Below are positions 34,574-43,142 of a DNA stretch of 64,000 nt, one piece after another. The position numbers and the translations under genes were made by a program. Each line of letters begins with the position of its first letter. Position 1 is the stretch's first letter. The notes below the pieces were generated by a model. It worked only from the letters and a program-made list of their open reading frames with translations, did not search any database and was not told where the DNA came from. Source of the stretch: Mucilaginibacter sp. KACC 22773 (GTDB lineage: Bacteria; Bacteroidota; Bacteroidia; Sphingobacteriales; Sphingobacteriaceae); contig NZ_CP117883.1 of the NCBI RefSeq assembly GCF_028736215.1, positions 1,798,001 to 1,862,000 of the forward strand, in the 5' to 3' direction.

Positions 34574-34575
34574 CG

Positions 34576-34679
34576 GTGAGTTGTGAGTTGTGAGTTGTGA
34601 GTTGTGAGTTGTGAGTTGTGAGTTGTGAGTTGTGAGTTGTGAGTTGTGAGTTGTGAGTTGTGAGTTGTGAGTTGTGAGT
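34576..34679. repeat. Perfect 7-bp tandem repeat (GTGAGTT)n
   Basis: About 15 head-to-tail copies of GTGAGTT, 104 bases, without a mismatch. It lies between the yitT-like gene and the VOC gene. Perfect 7-bp arrays of this length usually vary between strains by slippage; here it is non-coding and could change the VOC leader. Confidence 0.95.
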
Positions 34680-34712
34680 AAAATGGGCTGTTAATTTAGA
34701 GTTTAAATAGTT

Positions 34713-35141
34713 ATGAGCAAAATAACACCTTTTCACGTTGCTGTGCCGGTTTATGACCTGGACGAGGCCCGCAAATTTTACCGTGAAGTTTTGGGATGCA
34801 GCGAGGGCCGCAGCGATACGAATTGGACAGACTTTAACTTATACGGCCACCAGTTTGTTATTCACCTGAAACCCAAACCGGTTGATGATGCCAAACATCA
34901 TTTTAACCCGGTTGATGGGCACGATGTACCGGTGCCCCATTTTGGCGTGGTACTGGAATGGAATGACTGGGTTGCGCTTGAGGCTAAATTAAAAAGCCTT
35001 AATGTGAAATTTGTTATAGAACCCTACATCCGTTTTAAGGGCCTGCCCGGCGAACAGGCCACCATGTTTTTCCTTGATCCATCCGGAAACGCATTGGAGT
35101 TTAAGGCTTTTAAGGATATGGGGCAACTGTTTGCAGTTTAA
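34713..35141 (+). CDS. VOC family protein (glyoxalase/bleomycin-resistance-like)
   Basis: A 142-residue VOC fold. [24 protein letters not shown] opens the first module, with FGVVLEW and [12 protein letters not shown] in the second. It resembles small Bacteroidota VOC proteins of unknown reaction. Its stop codon abuts that of the convergent SGNH gene (zero gap). Confidence 0.85.
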   Translation: MSKITPFHVAVPVYDLDEARKFYREVLGCSEGRSDTNWTDFNLYGHQFVIHLKPKPVDDAKHHFNPVDGHDVPVPHFGVVLEWNDWVALEAKLKSLNVKFVIEPYIRFKGLPGEQATMFFLDPSGNALEFKAFKDMGQLFAV

Positions 35142-35912
35142 CTAAGCCGGGAAACCGTAATTCTTTTTTGCTGCCTTAATCCATTCACGGGCTATCAATT
35201 CGTGCCCGGCCGGCATAGGGTGCACGCCATCCCAGATCCAGAATTCGGCTGGCGCTTTTTTGAGTGCCGCATTAAATATGGCCTGCAGCGGTATAAAAAC
35301 GGCATTGTATTTTTGCGCCACTTGTTTAGCCACTAATTGTCGCGGCGTTAATTCGTCCTGCCAGCGTTTTAAATCAGCATTTACCTGGCCAATCGGCAAA
35401 ATAAATGGTTCGCAAATCAACAATTTTATATCGGGGAGCGCGGTTTTAGTTTGATTAAGCAGGGCATCATAATCGTCCCTGAACTGATCAACCGTAGTTG
35501 GATTGTTATTGTGGATTACGTGGTGCACATCGTTTACACCAATAAGGATATTCAGGATATCGGGCTTTAAATCTAAAGTATCCTTTTGCCAGCGCGCCTG
35601 TAGGTCGCGCACGGTATGACCACTGATGCCCCGGTTTAAAAACATCAGCTGCTGGTCCGGATGATCAAACCAAAGCCTGGCTGCTACCAGGTACGGGAAA
35701 CTTTGGCCCATAATATGGTTCCAGTCTTTATCGTATGACCGCCCGCCGTCGGTTATGGAATCGCCCTGGAAGAGGATGGTTTTGGGTGCAACATCCGCTT
35801 TAACCCTATTTTGAGGAGATGCAAACACATAAGGCGCGGCCAGGGTGCCAATAGCACCTAAGCCAATTTTTCTGATAAAGTCTCGTCTTTTATTGGTGTT
35901 GTTTATGCCCAT
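35142..35912 (-). CDS. SGNH/GDSL hydrolase, twin-arginine-type leader
   Basis: A 256-residue esterase. N-terminal NKRRDFIRKIGLGAIGTL has a twin-arginine (RRDFIRK) pattern followed by a hydrophobic core, suggesting Tat export; a tatA gene is in this window (45479). The SGNH blocks are visible: FQGDSITDGG (block I, catalytic Ser), NRGISGHT (II, Gly), IGVNDV (III, Asn), and WDGVHPMPAGH (V, Asp/His). It probably removes acyl groups from carbohydrates. Confidence 0.85.
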   Translation of the reverse strand: MGINNTNKRRDFIRKIGLGAIGTLAAPYVFASPQNRVKADVAPKTILFQGDSITDGGRSYDKDWNHIMGQSFPYLVAARLWFDHPDQQLMFLNRGISGHTVRDLQARWQKDTLDLKPDILNILIGVNDVHHVIHNNNPTTVDQFRDDYDALLNQTKTALPDIKLLICEPFILPIGQVNADLKRWQDELTPRQLVAKQVAQKYNAVFIPLQAIFNAALKKAPAEFWIWDGVHPMPAGHELIAREWIKAAKKNYGFPA

Positions 35913-35993
35913 TGCCAGAATACTAACCTGTATTGATTTTTACTAACGGGTATAAATATAGGCGTTTTAGTTAAAGCAGAGATTTTAATTACG

Positions 35994-36380
35994 TTAATCC
36001 ACAACCTTTACCGGGTGTTTATGCTCGTCAATAGCTACAAAGGTAAATGTGCCGGTAATAGCCTTTTCGCGCACAAAGGAGTACATCTCTTCTATAAAAA
36101 TCTCCACCAAAACTTTCAGACTGGTGTTGCCAATATGCGATACGGTGCCTACCAGTTCAATAATGGTGCCGGCCGGGATAGGTTTATTAAAATCAATCCT
36201 GTCGGACGATACGGTAACCATTCTTTTTCGGGTGAAACGTGTGGCGGTTATAAACGCTACCTCATCCATCATGGCCATAGCCGAGCCGCCAAACAGCGTA
36301 TCGTAATGGTTGGTGTTATTGGGGAACACGGTTTTAAAAATGCGTGTTTCGGATGCTTTTATTCTTTCTTCGATGGTCAT
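35994..36380 (-). CDS. Acyl-CoA thioesterase (hotdog fold)
   Basis: A 128-residue hotdog thioesterase. The N-terminus TIEERIKASETRIFKTVFPNNTNHYDTLFGGSAMAMMDEVAF carries the YciA/BACH-type motif with the catalytic Asp in GG..A....D. I place the start at 36380 (MTIEERIK); the frame extends to 36428 into a dispersed inverted repeat. It should cut acyl-CoA to free acid and CoA. It is separated from fabH by a short gap on the same strand. Confidence 0.88.
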   Translation of the reverse strand: MTIEERIKASETRIFKTVFPNNTNHYDTLFGGSAMAMMDEVAFITATRFTRKRMVTVSSDRIDFNKPIPAGTIIELVGTVSHIGNTSLKVLVEIFIEEMYSFVREKAITGTFTFVAIDEHKHPVKVVD

Positions 36381-36399
36381 GGAGCGAACAAAATTAAAA

Positions 36400-36480
36400 G
36401 GCCTGTCATGCTGAGCCTGTCGAAGCATAGCGGGCTAAGGCCTCTCCGCGCGTCCTTCGACAGGCTCAGGATGACAGGCC
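36400..36480. repeat. 26-bp inverted repeat, dispersed type
   Basis: GGCCTGTCATGCTGAGCCTG... (36400-36425) pairs with the reverse complement ending CTCAGGATGACAGGCC (36455-36480), with one mismatch. The inner loop is about 29 bases. Such a hairpin could act as a terminator between fabH and the thioesterase gene. Its form, ending in a perfect GACAGGCC, looks like a widely copied element. Confidence 0.75.
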
Positions 36481-36507
36481 CGTCATGTTATTTAATTGAA
36501 AATTATC

Positions 36508-37512
36508 CTACGCTTTCCTCAAAGTGCCCCATTTCAGCAAGGTTGCACCCCATGAAAAGCCGGCGCCAAAGGCGGTAAAAATAATGTTATCGTTGTGTTT
36601 AAAATCGTTCTGAAAATCCCAAAGGCAAAGCGGTATGGTAGCTGCTGTAGTATTACCATATCTGTCGATATTTACCTTAACACGATCTTCGGGCAAGCCA
36701 AGGTTTTCGCCAACGGCATGGATGATGCGGTAATTGGCCTGGTGAGGTATCAGCCAGTTTACATCATCTATCGTCATATCGTTGCGTTTTAATACCTCGG
36801 TACAGGTTTCTGTCATGCCTTTAATGGCCGCCTTAAAAACAATCCTGCCTTCCTGGCGAATGTAATGCTGGTTAGCCTCAACAGAATCTACCGTAGCCGG
36901 AATTTTTGAACCGCCGCCAGGCACCAGCAGGTATTCGCGGCCATGGCCATCAGTTTTAAAAACGCTGTCAATTAAACCTATATCCTCGGTGGTAGGCTCC
37001 AGCAAAACAGCGCCGGCGCCATCGCCAAAAAGGATACAGGTATTGCGGTCTTTATAATTAATAATAGCGCTGTTTTGGTCGGCGCCAATTACAATTACTT
37101 TTTTGTACCGGTTGCTTTCTACCAGGCTTGCACCAAGCGTGTAGGCATATAAAAAACCACTGCAGGCAGCGTTAACATCGGTAGCCCAGGCGTTGCTTAA
37201 ACCAACTTTATCGCACACGATGCTGGCGGTTGATAAAAGCAGGTGATCGGGGGTAGATGTAGCTATAATAAGGCAATCAATTTCTTCTGCGGAAACACCT
37301 GTATTTTCTAACAAATTTTTCACAGCAGCAACGGCCATATCTGAGGTGGCAAGTGTGGGGTCGGTTAAAATCCTTCTTTCCTTAATTCCTGTACGTGATA
37401 CGATCCAATCGCTGTTTGTGTCAACCATCTTCTCTAAATCACTGTTACTTAATATATTATCCGGAACAAAACCCCCAACCCCTGTAATAACCGCGTTACT
37501 TTTTAATCTCAT
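36508..37512 (-). CDS. fabH: 3-oxoacyl-ACP synthase III (FabH)
   Basis: A 334-residue thiolase-fold enzyme that starts fatty acid synthesis by joining acetyl-CoA to malonyl-ACP. The catalytic triad is visible: Cys117 (NAACSGF), His257 (IPHQANYR) and Asn287 (DRYGNTTAA). Start at 37512 (MRLKSNAV) matches the family N-terminus, ten residues inside the frame's first ATG. The minus-strand neighbour metE is 58 bases upstream. A second fabH elsewhere is common in the phylum, so a paralogue role is possible. Confidence 0.93.
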   Translation of the reverse strand: MRLKSNAVITGVGGFVPDNILSNSDLEKMVDTNSDWIVSRTGIKERRILTDPTLATSDMAVAAVKNLLENTGVSAEEIDCLIIATSTPDHLLLSTASIVCDKVGLSNAWATDVNAACSGFLYAYTLGASLVESNRYKKVIVIGADQNSAIINYKDRNTCILFGDGAGAVLLEPTTEDIGLIDSVFKTDGHGREYLLVPGGGSKIPATVDSVEANQHYIRQEGRIVFKAAIKGMTETCTEVLKRNDMTIDDVNWLIPHQANYRIIHAVGENLGLPEDRVKVNIDRYGNTTAATIPLCLWDFQNDFKHNDNIIFTAFGAGFSWGATLLKWGTLRKA

Positions 37513-37570
37513 AAAATGCCAAAAATCTGAAAAAACAGGCAAGTATACGCAAATTGCCTGTTTTTACCTG

Positions 37571-39877
37571 TCAGGATACTGTTGTTTCTACAACTAAAGC
37601 CCGAAGATGTTTCGCAGCGGCCACCATATTTATGAGCGCCACCTGGGTTTCCGGCCATTTACGGGTCTTCAATCCGCAGTCGGGGTTAACCCATAAATTG
37701 CCGGCGGGGAGTAATTCAGATGCCTTTTCCAGCAGGCTTACCATTTCATCAACAGTAGGTACGCGCGGCGAATGGATATCATAAACACCGGGGCCAATTT
37801 CGTTTGGATATTTAAAATCGGCAAAAGCCGCTAACAGCTCCATTTGCGAGCGCGATGTTTCAATGGTAATCACGTCGGCGTCCATATCGGCAATGTTGCC
37901 AATAATGTCGTTAAACTCGCTGTAGCACATGTGCGTATGGATTTGTGTTTCGTCCCTTACGCCGCTGGCCGAAATGCGGAACGCTTTTACCGCCCAGTTC
38001 AAATAGTTTTGCCAATCCTTTTTACGCAATGGCAACCCTTCCCGAATGGCAGGCTCATCAATCTGGATCACTTTAATACCCGCTGCTTCAAGGGCAACAA
38101 CCTCGTCGCGGATGGCCAAGGCTATCTGGTTGGTAGTTTCGGACCGTGGCTGATCATCCCGAACAAACGACCATTGCAGTATAGTTACCGGGCCTGTTAG
38201 CATGCCTTTCATCAGCCTATCGGTGTTTTGCTGCGCGAAGCTGCTCCATCTTACCGTCATATCCGCGGGGCGGCTTACATCGCCATAAATAACAGGTGGC
38301 TTAACACAGCGGCTGCCATAACTTTGCACCCAGCCATTTTTGGTGAACAGGAAACCATCCAAACGTTCGCCAAAGTATTCAACCATGTCGTTACGTTCAA
38401 ATTCACCATGAACTAACACGTCCAGGCCTATCTTTTCCTGCCAGCGGATGGCGTCAACGGTGGCTTTTTCTATCTCGGCATCATATTGAGCTTCGGTTAG
38501 CTCTCCTTTTTTAAGCCTTGCCCTTAACGAGCGGATATCATCAGTTTGCGGGAACGATCCTATGGTAGTTGTAGGGTACAGTGGTAATTTAAAGCGTTGC
38601 TGCTGAATTTTTTGGCGGGTGATGAATCCGCTTTCACGTTGCGCATCGGCATCAGTTATGGCTGCCACGCGTTGTTTGATATCCTGCTTATGAATGAGTT
38701 TTGAAAGGCTGCGGCTGGTGAGGGCACGCAGGTTTTCTTGCAGTAATTCATTGTTGCCGCCGATGATTTGCGCCAATTCATTTATTTCGTTCAGTTTCTG
38801 TTTGGCAAAGGCCATCCAGTTTTTTATCTCGGGAATGATGGCGGTTTCCAGCTCCAGGTCGAACGGGGTATGCAGCAACGAGCAGCTTGGCGCTATCATC
38901 ACCCTATCGGTGCCCAATACGGCAATGGCTTTTTTAATGTGGGTTAACGAGCGTACGTAATCGTTTTTCCAGATGTTACGGCCATCAACTACACCTAACG
39001 ATAAACTCAGGCTATCGGGCAAAACAGTGAGCACTTTGTACAACTGATCGGGAGCGCGAACCAAATCTACATGAATGGCGCTTACCGGCAAGGTTACGGC
39101 CAGTTCGGTGTTTTCGTGCAGGCTCTCAAAATAGGTAGTAAGCAATACTTTAATGCCCGGGCATTGCTTGCTTATCTCCATGTAGGCATAAGCATAAGCG
39201 GCTTTCTCTTTGTCAGTAAGGTCAAGCGACAGGAAGGGCTCATCAAGCTGTACCCAAACAGCACCATAACTTGCTAATCTTTTTAACACTTCGACGTAAA
39301 CCGGCACCAGTTTTTTGATCAGGTCTATCTTATCAAAACCGGGTTGTTTTTCTTTACCTAATAAAAGGTAGGTTACCGGGCCAACCAATACCGGTTTTGG
39401 TATGTTGCCGGTGTGTTGTTTGGCCAGGATAAACTCGTCAAACACTTTTTCGCTAAATAGTTTAAACTGCTGATTTTGTACAAACTCTGGCACAATGTAA
39501 TGGTAGTTGGTATCAAACCATTTGGTCATTTCCATGGCTGTAACATCCAGTCCATCTTTTTGATAACCGCGGGCCATCGCAAAATACAGGTCAATTTCGG
39601 TATTGGCCTTGTTTTGGGTTAATACGGGTGTGTACCGTTCGGGGATGTTGCCCAGCATGAGCGAGGTATCCAATACCTGGTCGTAAAAGCTGAAATCGTT
39701 ACAGGGGATCAGGTCGATACCGGCATCAACCTGGGTTTGCCAGTTTTGCAGGCGAATTTGCCGGGCAGCGGCAAACAAATCGTTGCGGGTAATTTTACCG
39801 GCCCAGTATTGTTCGCTGGCCTTTTTGAGTTCACGGTGGGCACCTACACGTGGGTACCCGAGATTGTTTTTGAGCAT
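37571..39877 (-). CDS. metE: Cobalamin-independent methionine synthase MetE
   Basis: A 768-residue enzyme that transfers the methyl group of 5-methyl-tetrahydropteroyl-tri-L-glutamate to homocysteine. The C-terminal zinc site is complete: His and Cys in HTHMCYSEF, Cys in NPDCGLKTR. The N-terminal half has LGYPRVGAHRELKKASEQYW. Length is normal. It is preceded by a cobalamin riboswitch (40055-40228), fitting the rule that B12 shuts off the B12-independent enzyme. Confidence 0.97.
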   Translation of the reverse strand: MLKNNLGYPRVGAHRELKKASEQYWAGKITRNDLFAAARQIRLQNWQTQVDAGIDLIPCNDFSFYDQVLDTSLMLGNIPERYTPVLTQNKANTEIDLYFAMARGYQKDGLDVTAMEMTKWFDTNYHYIVPEFVQNQQFKLFSEKVFDEFILAKQHTGNIPKPVLVGPVTYLLLGKEKQPGFDKIDLIKKLVPVYVEVLKRLASYGAVWVQLDEPFLSLDLTDKEKAAYAYAYMEISKQCPGIKVLLTTYFESLHENTELAVTLPVSAIHVDLVRAPDQLYKVLTVLPDSLSLSLGVVDGRNIWKNDYVRSLTHIKKAIAVLGTDRVMIAPSCSLLHTPFDLELETAIIPEIKNWMAFAKQKLNEINELAQIIGGNNELLQENLRALTSRSLSKLIHKQDIKQRVAAITDADAQRESGFITRQKIQQQRFKLPLYPTTTIGSFPQTDDIRSLRARLKKGELTEAQYDAEIEKATVDAIRWQEKIGLDVLVHGEFERNDMVEYFGERLDGFLFTKNGWVQSYGSRCVKPPVIYGDVSRPADMTVRWSSFAQQNTDRLMKGMLTGPVTILQWSFVRDDQPRSETTNQIALAIRDEVVALEAAGIKVIQIDEPAIREGLPLRKKDWQNYLNWAVKAFRISASGVRDETQIHTHMCYSEFNDIIGNIADMDADVITIETSRSQMELLAAFADFKYPNEIGPGVYDIHSPRVPTVDEMVSLLEKASELLPAGNLWVNPDCGLKTRKWPETQVALINMVAAAKHLRALVVETTVS

Positions 39878-39901
39878 ACGCTAAAACGTTTTTGGTTAAA
39901 C

Positions 39902-39919
39902 ATTAAGTTGACTTAATGC
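39902..39919. promoter_or_regulatory. Palindrome between riboswitch and metE
   Basis: CATTAAGT-TG-ACTTAATG is an 18-base inverted repeat 25 bases before the metE start. It may be part of the riboswitch expression platform (a hairpin over the start region) or a protein-binding site. Confidence 0.45.
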
Positions 39920-40054
39920 TCCTTACGGTTTTCGGTATGCTTTCGGAGTAAATGGTAATAAAAGACAAAAGCATAACATACGGGCATATAATGGCCATGT
40001 ACGTCATTCTTTTTTCTTCGACTACTGCTTCATTGCGCGAAAGCATTGTCTTTT

Positions 40055-40228
40055 ACATAGGGGCAAGTATCCTGGCTTGTAACATTGTTGCCGTCCTTCT
40101 CATTCGCGCGGGGCGAACAATGGACTTTGTTAAAGGCAACAACCTTTTGTGTTACTTACAGTTGCGCGACAGCCCGTGATTTACACACGGTTCCTTATTA
40201 ATCCCTGTGCTTTAAACACCGGGAACCA
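40055..40228 (-). ncRNA. Cobalamin (B12) riboswitch upstream of metE
   Basis: Read on the minus strand, the order is GGTTCCCGGTG..., then AATAAGGAACCGTGTGTAAA, the core CACGGGCTGTCGCGCAACTG, a variable arm, and GCCAGGATACTTGCC. These are the conserved boxes of adenosylcobalamin riboswitches. It lies about 180 bases before metE. Binding of B12 should block metE expression; the expression platform is between 39880 and 40055. The plus-strand 75-residue frame here is an artefact. Confidence 0.9.
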
Positions 40229-40296
40229 CTCTGCAGAAAAAAAGTAAAGAACTTTATTGGGGACGAAGATGGGAAAAAATGTGGAGAAGATTTTTA

Positions 40297-40324
40297 GAAT
40301 TTGAAAATTTGAGGATTTGAAGAT
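40297..40324. repeat. AT-rich dispersed repeat, type GAATTTGAAAATTTGAGG
   Basis: GAATTTGAAAATTTGAGG continues ATTTGAAGAT. Related copies flank the four-helix-bundle gene at 56318-56379 and 56770-56807, and are at 57902-58010. Otherwise 40229-40477 holds nothing I recognise. Confidence 0.6.
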
Positions 40325-40477
40325 GCTTGAGCTTTGAGGAATGTTCAAGTTTAAGATTGAGAATAAATAATGAATTATAGGCGTTCCCTTGATTGGGGGC
40401 ATTGTTTGAACACATAGAAAGTTAAGCCTCCGCTTTTGGATGCAGAAATTTCATAGCCATGTAATCTTTACGTTCGA

Positions 40478-40515
40478 AAACATGTAAACCCGGTTATAGC
40501 TGGGTTTACATGTTT
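40478..40515 (-). terminator. Terminator of NHL lipoprotein gene
   Basis: AAACATGTAAACCC and GGGTTTACATGTTT form a perfect 14-bp stem with a 10-base loop, 16 bases beyond the stop codon of the minus-strand gene; TTTT follows the stem on that strand. Confidence 0.8.
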
Positions 40516-40530
40516 CAAAAAAATCATAAA

Positions 40531-41847
40531 TTACTCAAAAATCATTTTGCGGATAATATTATTTTGTGTGTCCGCCACAAATATATTTCCATTTTTATCA
40601 ACCGCGATACCAATAGGATGGTTAAACGTTGCGGTAGCTGACGAGCCATCTGTTGCTCCAGTCTGTGCTTCAATTCCGGCAAGGGTAGTTACTTTCCCGT
40701 CTGGGGTAATTTTCCTGATCAAGTTGCTATCTGTTACATAAACATTGCCATCCTTGTCTGTTGCCGCCAAAAACGTTTCGTAAAAGCTCGCACTGCCAGC
40801 AGGGCCATCGGTGGTTCCCCTCACACCGCTGCCGGCCAAAGTAGATATAACACCTCCCGGGGTTATTTTTTGAACCTTGAAACTAAAGGTTGTTACATAA
40901 AGATTATTTTGGGTGTCAAACGCGATACCTGACGGAAAATTAAATGTATTGCTGTTGATAGGCGCTTTTATGTCTGCGTATGTACTTACCAAACCGTCCG
41001 GAGTTATTTTCCTGATCGCCTCATTGGTTAAATCAGAAACGTAAAGGAAGCCCGAAGCGTCTATTTTAATATCTGTAGGGCCGGCAAAACTTGCTGCGAT
41101 ACCTTGCCCGTTTTTAAAGCCGATGGCTCTTTGCCCGGCAAAGGTAGTGACATTTTTAGATGGATCTATTTTCCTGATGATATTGTTTGCATAATCGGCT
41201 ACATAGATATTACCGGCATTATCAACAGTTAACCCCTCTGGATTCCAGAAACTTGCCGCAGTCCCGTTCCCGTTATCATGTCCTTCGGTTCTGTTTCCCG
41301 CAATAGTACTTACAATTCCATCCGGTGTTATCTTTCTGATATCATCGTTTCCTTCTTCAGAAACAAATAAGTTTCCGGATCCGTCGAAAGCTAATCCCGT
41401 TGGGAAATTAAATTCGGCTGTTGTTATGGTGCCATCTTTATAACTTTTTGCACCAGTGCCTGCAAAAGTGCTTACCACCCATGATTGCTGATAAGTAAAA
41501 GTGGGGCCGGTAACCTCGGTGCTACCACTAACTTTAACACTTACCGGGCCTGTACCGGCAGCTAACGGAACTTTTACAGTAAGCTTTGTTGCCGTTGCAG
41601 CAGTTATAGTTGCTGCTTTGCCGTTAAAAAATACTTGATTGTTTGCTGCTGTGGAACTAAAGTTGTTACCGGTAATAATTACTTCGGTATTATATATGCC
41701 AGTCGTTACGCTTAGCGCTGTAACTTTTGGAGTATTATCAACAGGCGGAGCCGGATCCGAGCCTTTTTTTGAACAACTTACGATAACCAGCGACAGAAAA
41801 AACAGAAATAAATAAGCAGGTTTTAGTTTTGCTAAAGAGAATGTCAT
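40531..41847 (-). CDS. IPT/TIG-domain and NHL-repeat lipoprotein
   Basis: A 438-residue lipoprotein. Lipobox LVIVSC, then an IPT/TIG immunoglobulin-like domain (about 40-122: VTALSVTTGIYNTEVIITGNNFS), then at least five NHL-type propeller blades of the form GxLFVxxxxNxxIRKITPDGxVSTLAG (about 130-438). IPT plus NHL lipoproteins are common in the phylum; they are thought to bind glycans or proteins at the surface. The ligand is unknown. Confidence 0.85.
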   Translation of the reverse strand: MTFSLAKLKPAYLFLFFLSLVIVSCSKKGSDPAPPVDNTPKVTALSVTTGIYNTEVIITGNNFSSTAANNQVFFNGKAATITAATATKLTVKVPLAAGTGPVSVKVSGSTEVTGPTFTYQQSWVVSTFAGTGAKSYKDGTITTAEFNFPTGLAFDGSGNLFVSEEGNDDIRKITPDGIVSTIAGNRTEGHDNGNGTAASFWNPEGLTVDNAGNIYVADYANNIIRKIDPSKNVTTFAGQRAIGFKNGQGIAASFAGPTDIKIDASGFLYVSDLTNEAIRKITPDGLVSTYADIKAPINSNTFNFPSGIAFDTQNNLYVTTFSFKVQKITPGGVISTLAGSGVRGTTDGPAGSASFYETFLAATDKDGNVYVTDSNLIRKITPDGKVTTLAGIEAQTGATDGSSATATFNHPIGIAVDKNGNIFVADTQNNIIRKMIFE

Positions 41848-41930
41848 GATAAGATTTAGTAATATTTTACCCTAAAATAAACAAATATCTTGTAATGGGG
41901 GTGATTAAATTAAAAAATAGCCAAAAACAC

Positions 41931-42539
41931 TCACTTCTTCAAAAACAACATCGGCAACGCGCTCGCAGCTCCCAGTCCCGCACCCGTTGCTACATCTGTA
42001 GGGTAATGTACCCCCAGGTACATCCTTGAATACGCGGTTGAGCCCGCCCATAGATACGCGGGAACTATCACATACCATTTTGGATAAGCGGCAGATAAAG
42101 CCGTTGCTGTGGCAAATGATGATGAACTATGCCCCGATGGAAAAGAGTAGTTTCCGGGGCGGTAAACAGGCGTGATACTGATGTTCTGGATAAATGGCCG
42201 CGGGCGCTTTACCAGCATTTTGATCAGTTGGGTTAACCCGGCAGAGATGGCTGTGCTGCTGGCTACGTACAGGGCATTTTGCCGCATCTCCTTATTATTA
42301 CCGATGATACCGCCAACCAGCAGGCCCGCAGGTACGCCAATATTGCCATATTCCAGGTGATTGCTCATAAACAGGAAAAAACCGGTTTGGGCCGGAGTGC
42401 GGTGTTCCTGTAAATTTATCAGGATGGCATCATCAAATGGTGGAGTGCGTAACTGTGCGGTGGCGGTGTTAATCTTAAGCGTAAAAAAAGCCTGTAATAG
42501 AATGAATATCAAAAAACTTGTCCGGAAAATTTGCCTCAT
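41931..42539 (-). CDS. PAP2 family phosphatase
   Basis: A 202-residue membrane phosphatase. The three PAP2 motifs are present: KMLVKRPRP, FPSGHSSS (catalytic His) and SRMYLGVHYPTDV. Signal-like first helix (about 5-28) and several more membrane spans. It should remove phosphate from lipid phosphates such as undecaprenyl pyrophosphate or phosphatidate. Lone gene. Confidence 0.9.
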   Translation of the reverse strand: MRQIFRTSFLIFILLQAFFTLKINTATAQLRTPPFDDAILINLQEHRTPAQTGFFLFMSNHLEYGNIGVPAGLLVGGIIGNNKEMRQNALYVASSTAISAGLTQLIKMLVKRPRPFIQNISITPVYRPGNYSFPSGHSSSSFATATALSAAYPKWYVIVPAYLWAGSTAYSRMYLGVHYPTDVATGAGLGAASALPMLFLKK

Positions 42540-42638
42540 AAAAGAATGCTAACGATGTAACCTATCAAGCCCAATATACTATTTTTTATGCCCTGTTGTT
42601 TTGATTGAAATTCCATGTTGTGTTTTGATTAATCTGGA

Positions 42639-42938
42639 TTATTCTATCTGCCTGGCATATACCAGGAAAACGGTTTCTCCATTTTCATCTTCAATTCCAA
42701 ATGGTATACTTATATCTACTGTTACAATGTCTTCCTCCCAATTTATAACCTTGCAGCGGATATCACTTATTTGTGGATATTCACTGCCTTTATTCAAATC
42801 AAGTTCTGTGATAACTGGTATTTTTTCCTCTATATAATGTAGGTTATTATATATATCATAAAAGCAACACCTAACCCATCCCGGATAATTATCATAGTCG
42901 GTACAAGCCAGAATTGTTATTTTAAGTTTTCTTATCAT
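42639..42938 (-). CDS. Hypothetical protein, 99 residues
   Basis: A 99-residue acidic protein without signal peptide. Its pattern (strands IRKLKITILACTDYDNYPGWVRCCFYD; VITELDLNKG; IVTVDISIPFGIED) suggests a small beta-rich fold like immunity proteins, but I recognise no family. Codon use looks AT-richer than neighbours. It sits between the PAP2 and dioxygenase genes. Confidence 0.55.
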   Translation of the reverse strand: MIRKLKITILACTDYDNYPGWVRCCFYDIYNNLHYIEEKIPVITELDLNKGSEYPQISDIRCKVINWEEDIVTVDISIPFGIEDENGETVFLVYARQIE

Positions 42939-43142
42939 CTCAATTATCTACTCTGCTAATATAATTATTTCCTCTTTCTGTGGCTATTTCCCCTTATCAG
43001 TTACCTCTTTTTGAGGACTAATCGATCTTTTCATCGACACAAACCTCTCGCTTACCGACACATGGTATGTCACTTTCCTGATACATTTTACTTTTGAATC
43101 GTTAACCGGCATCACAAAATATAAACTAAAAAGATTAAAATC

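Noticed and set aside
34576..34679. Possible CRISPR array
   Set aside because: The unit is 7 bp with no spacers, so it is a simple tandem repeat.
34536..34736. Minus-strand frame reading HNSQLTT repeatedly across the 7-bp array
   Set aside because: The residues are a direct translation of the 7-bp repeat; no start context and no conserved sequence.
39952..40179. Plus-strand 75-residue frame upstream of metE
   Set aside because: It lies antisense to the riboswitch and shows no protein features.
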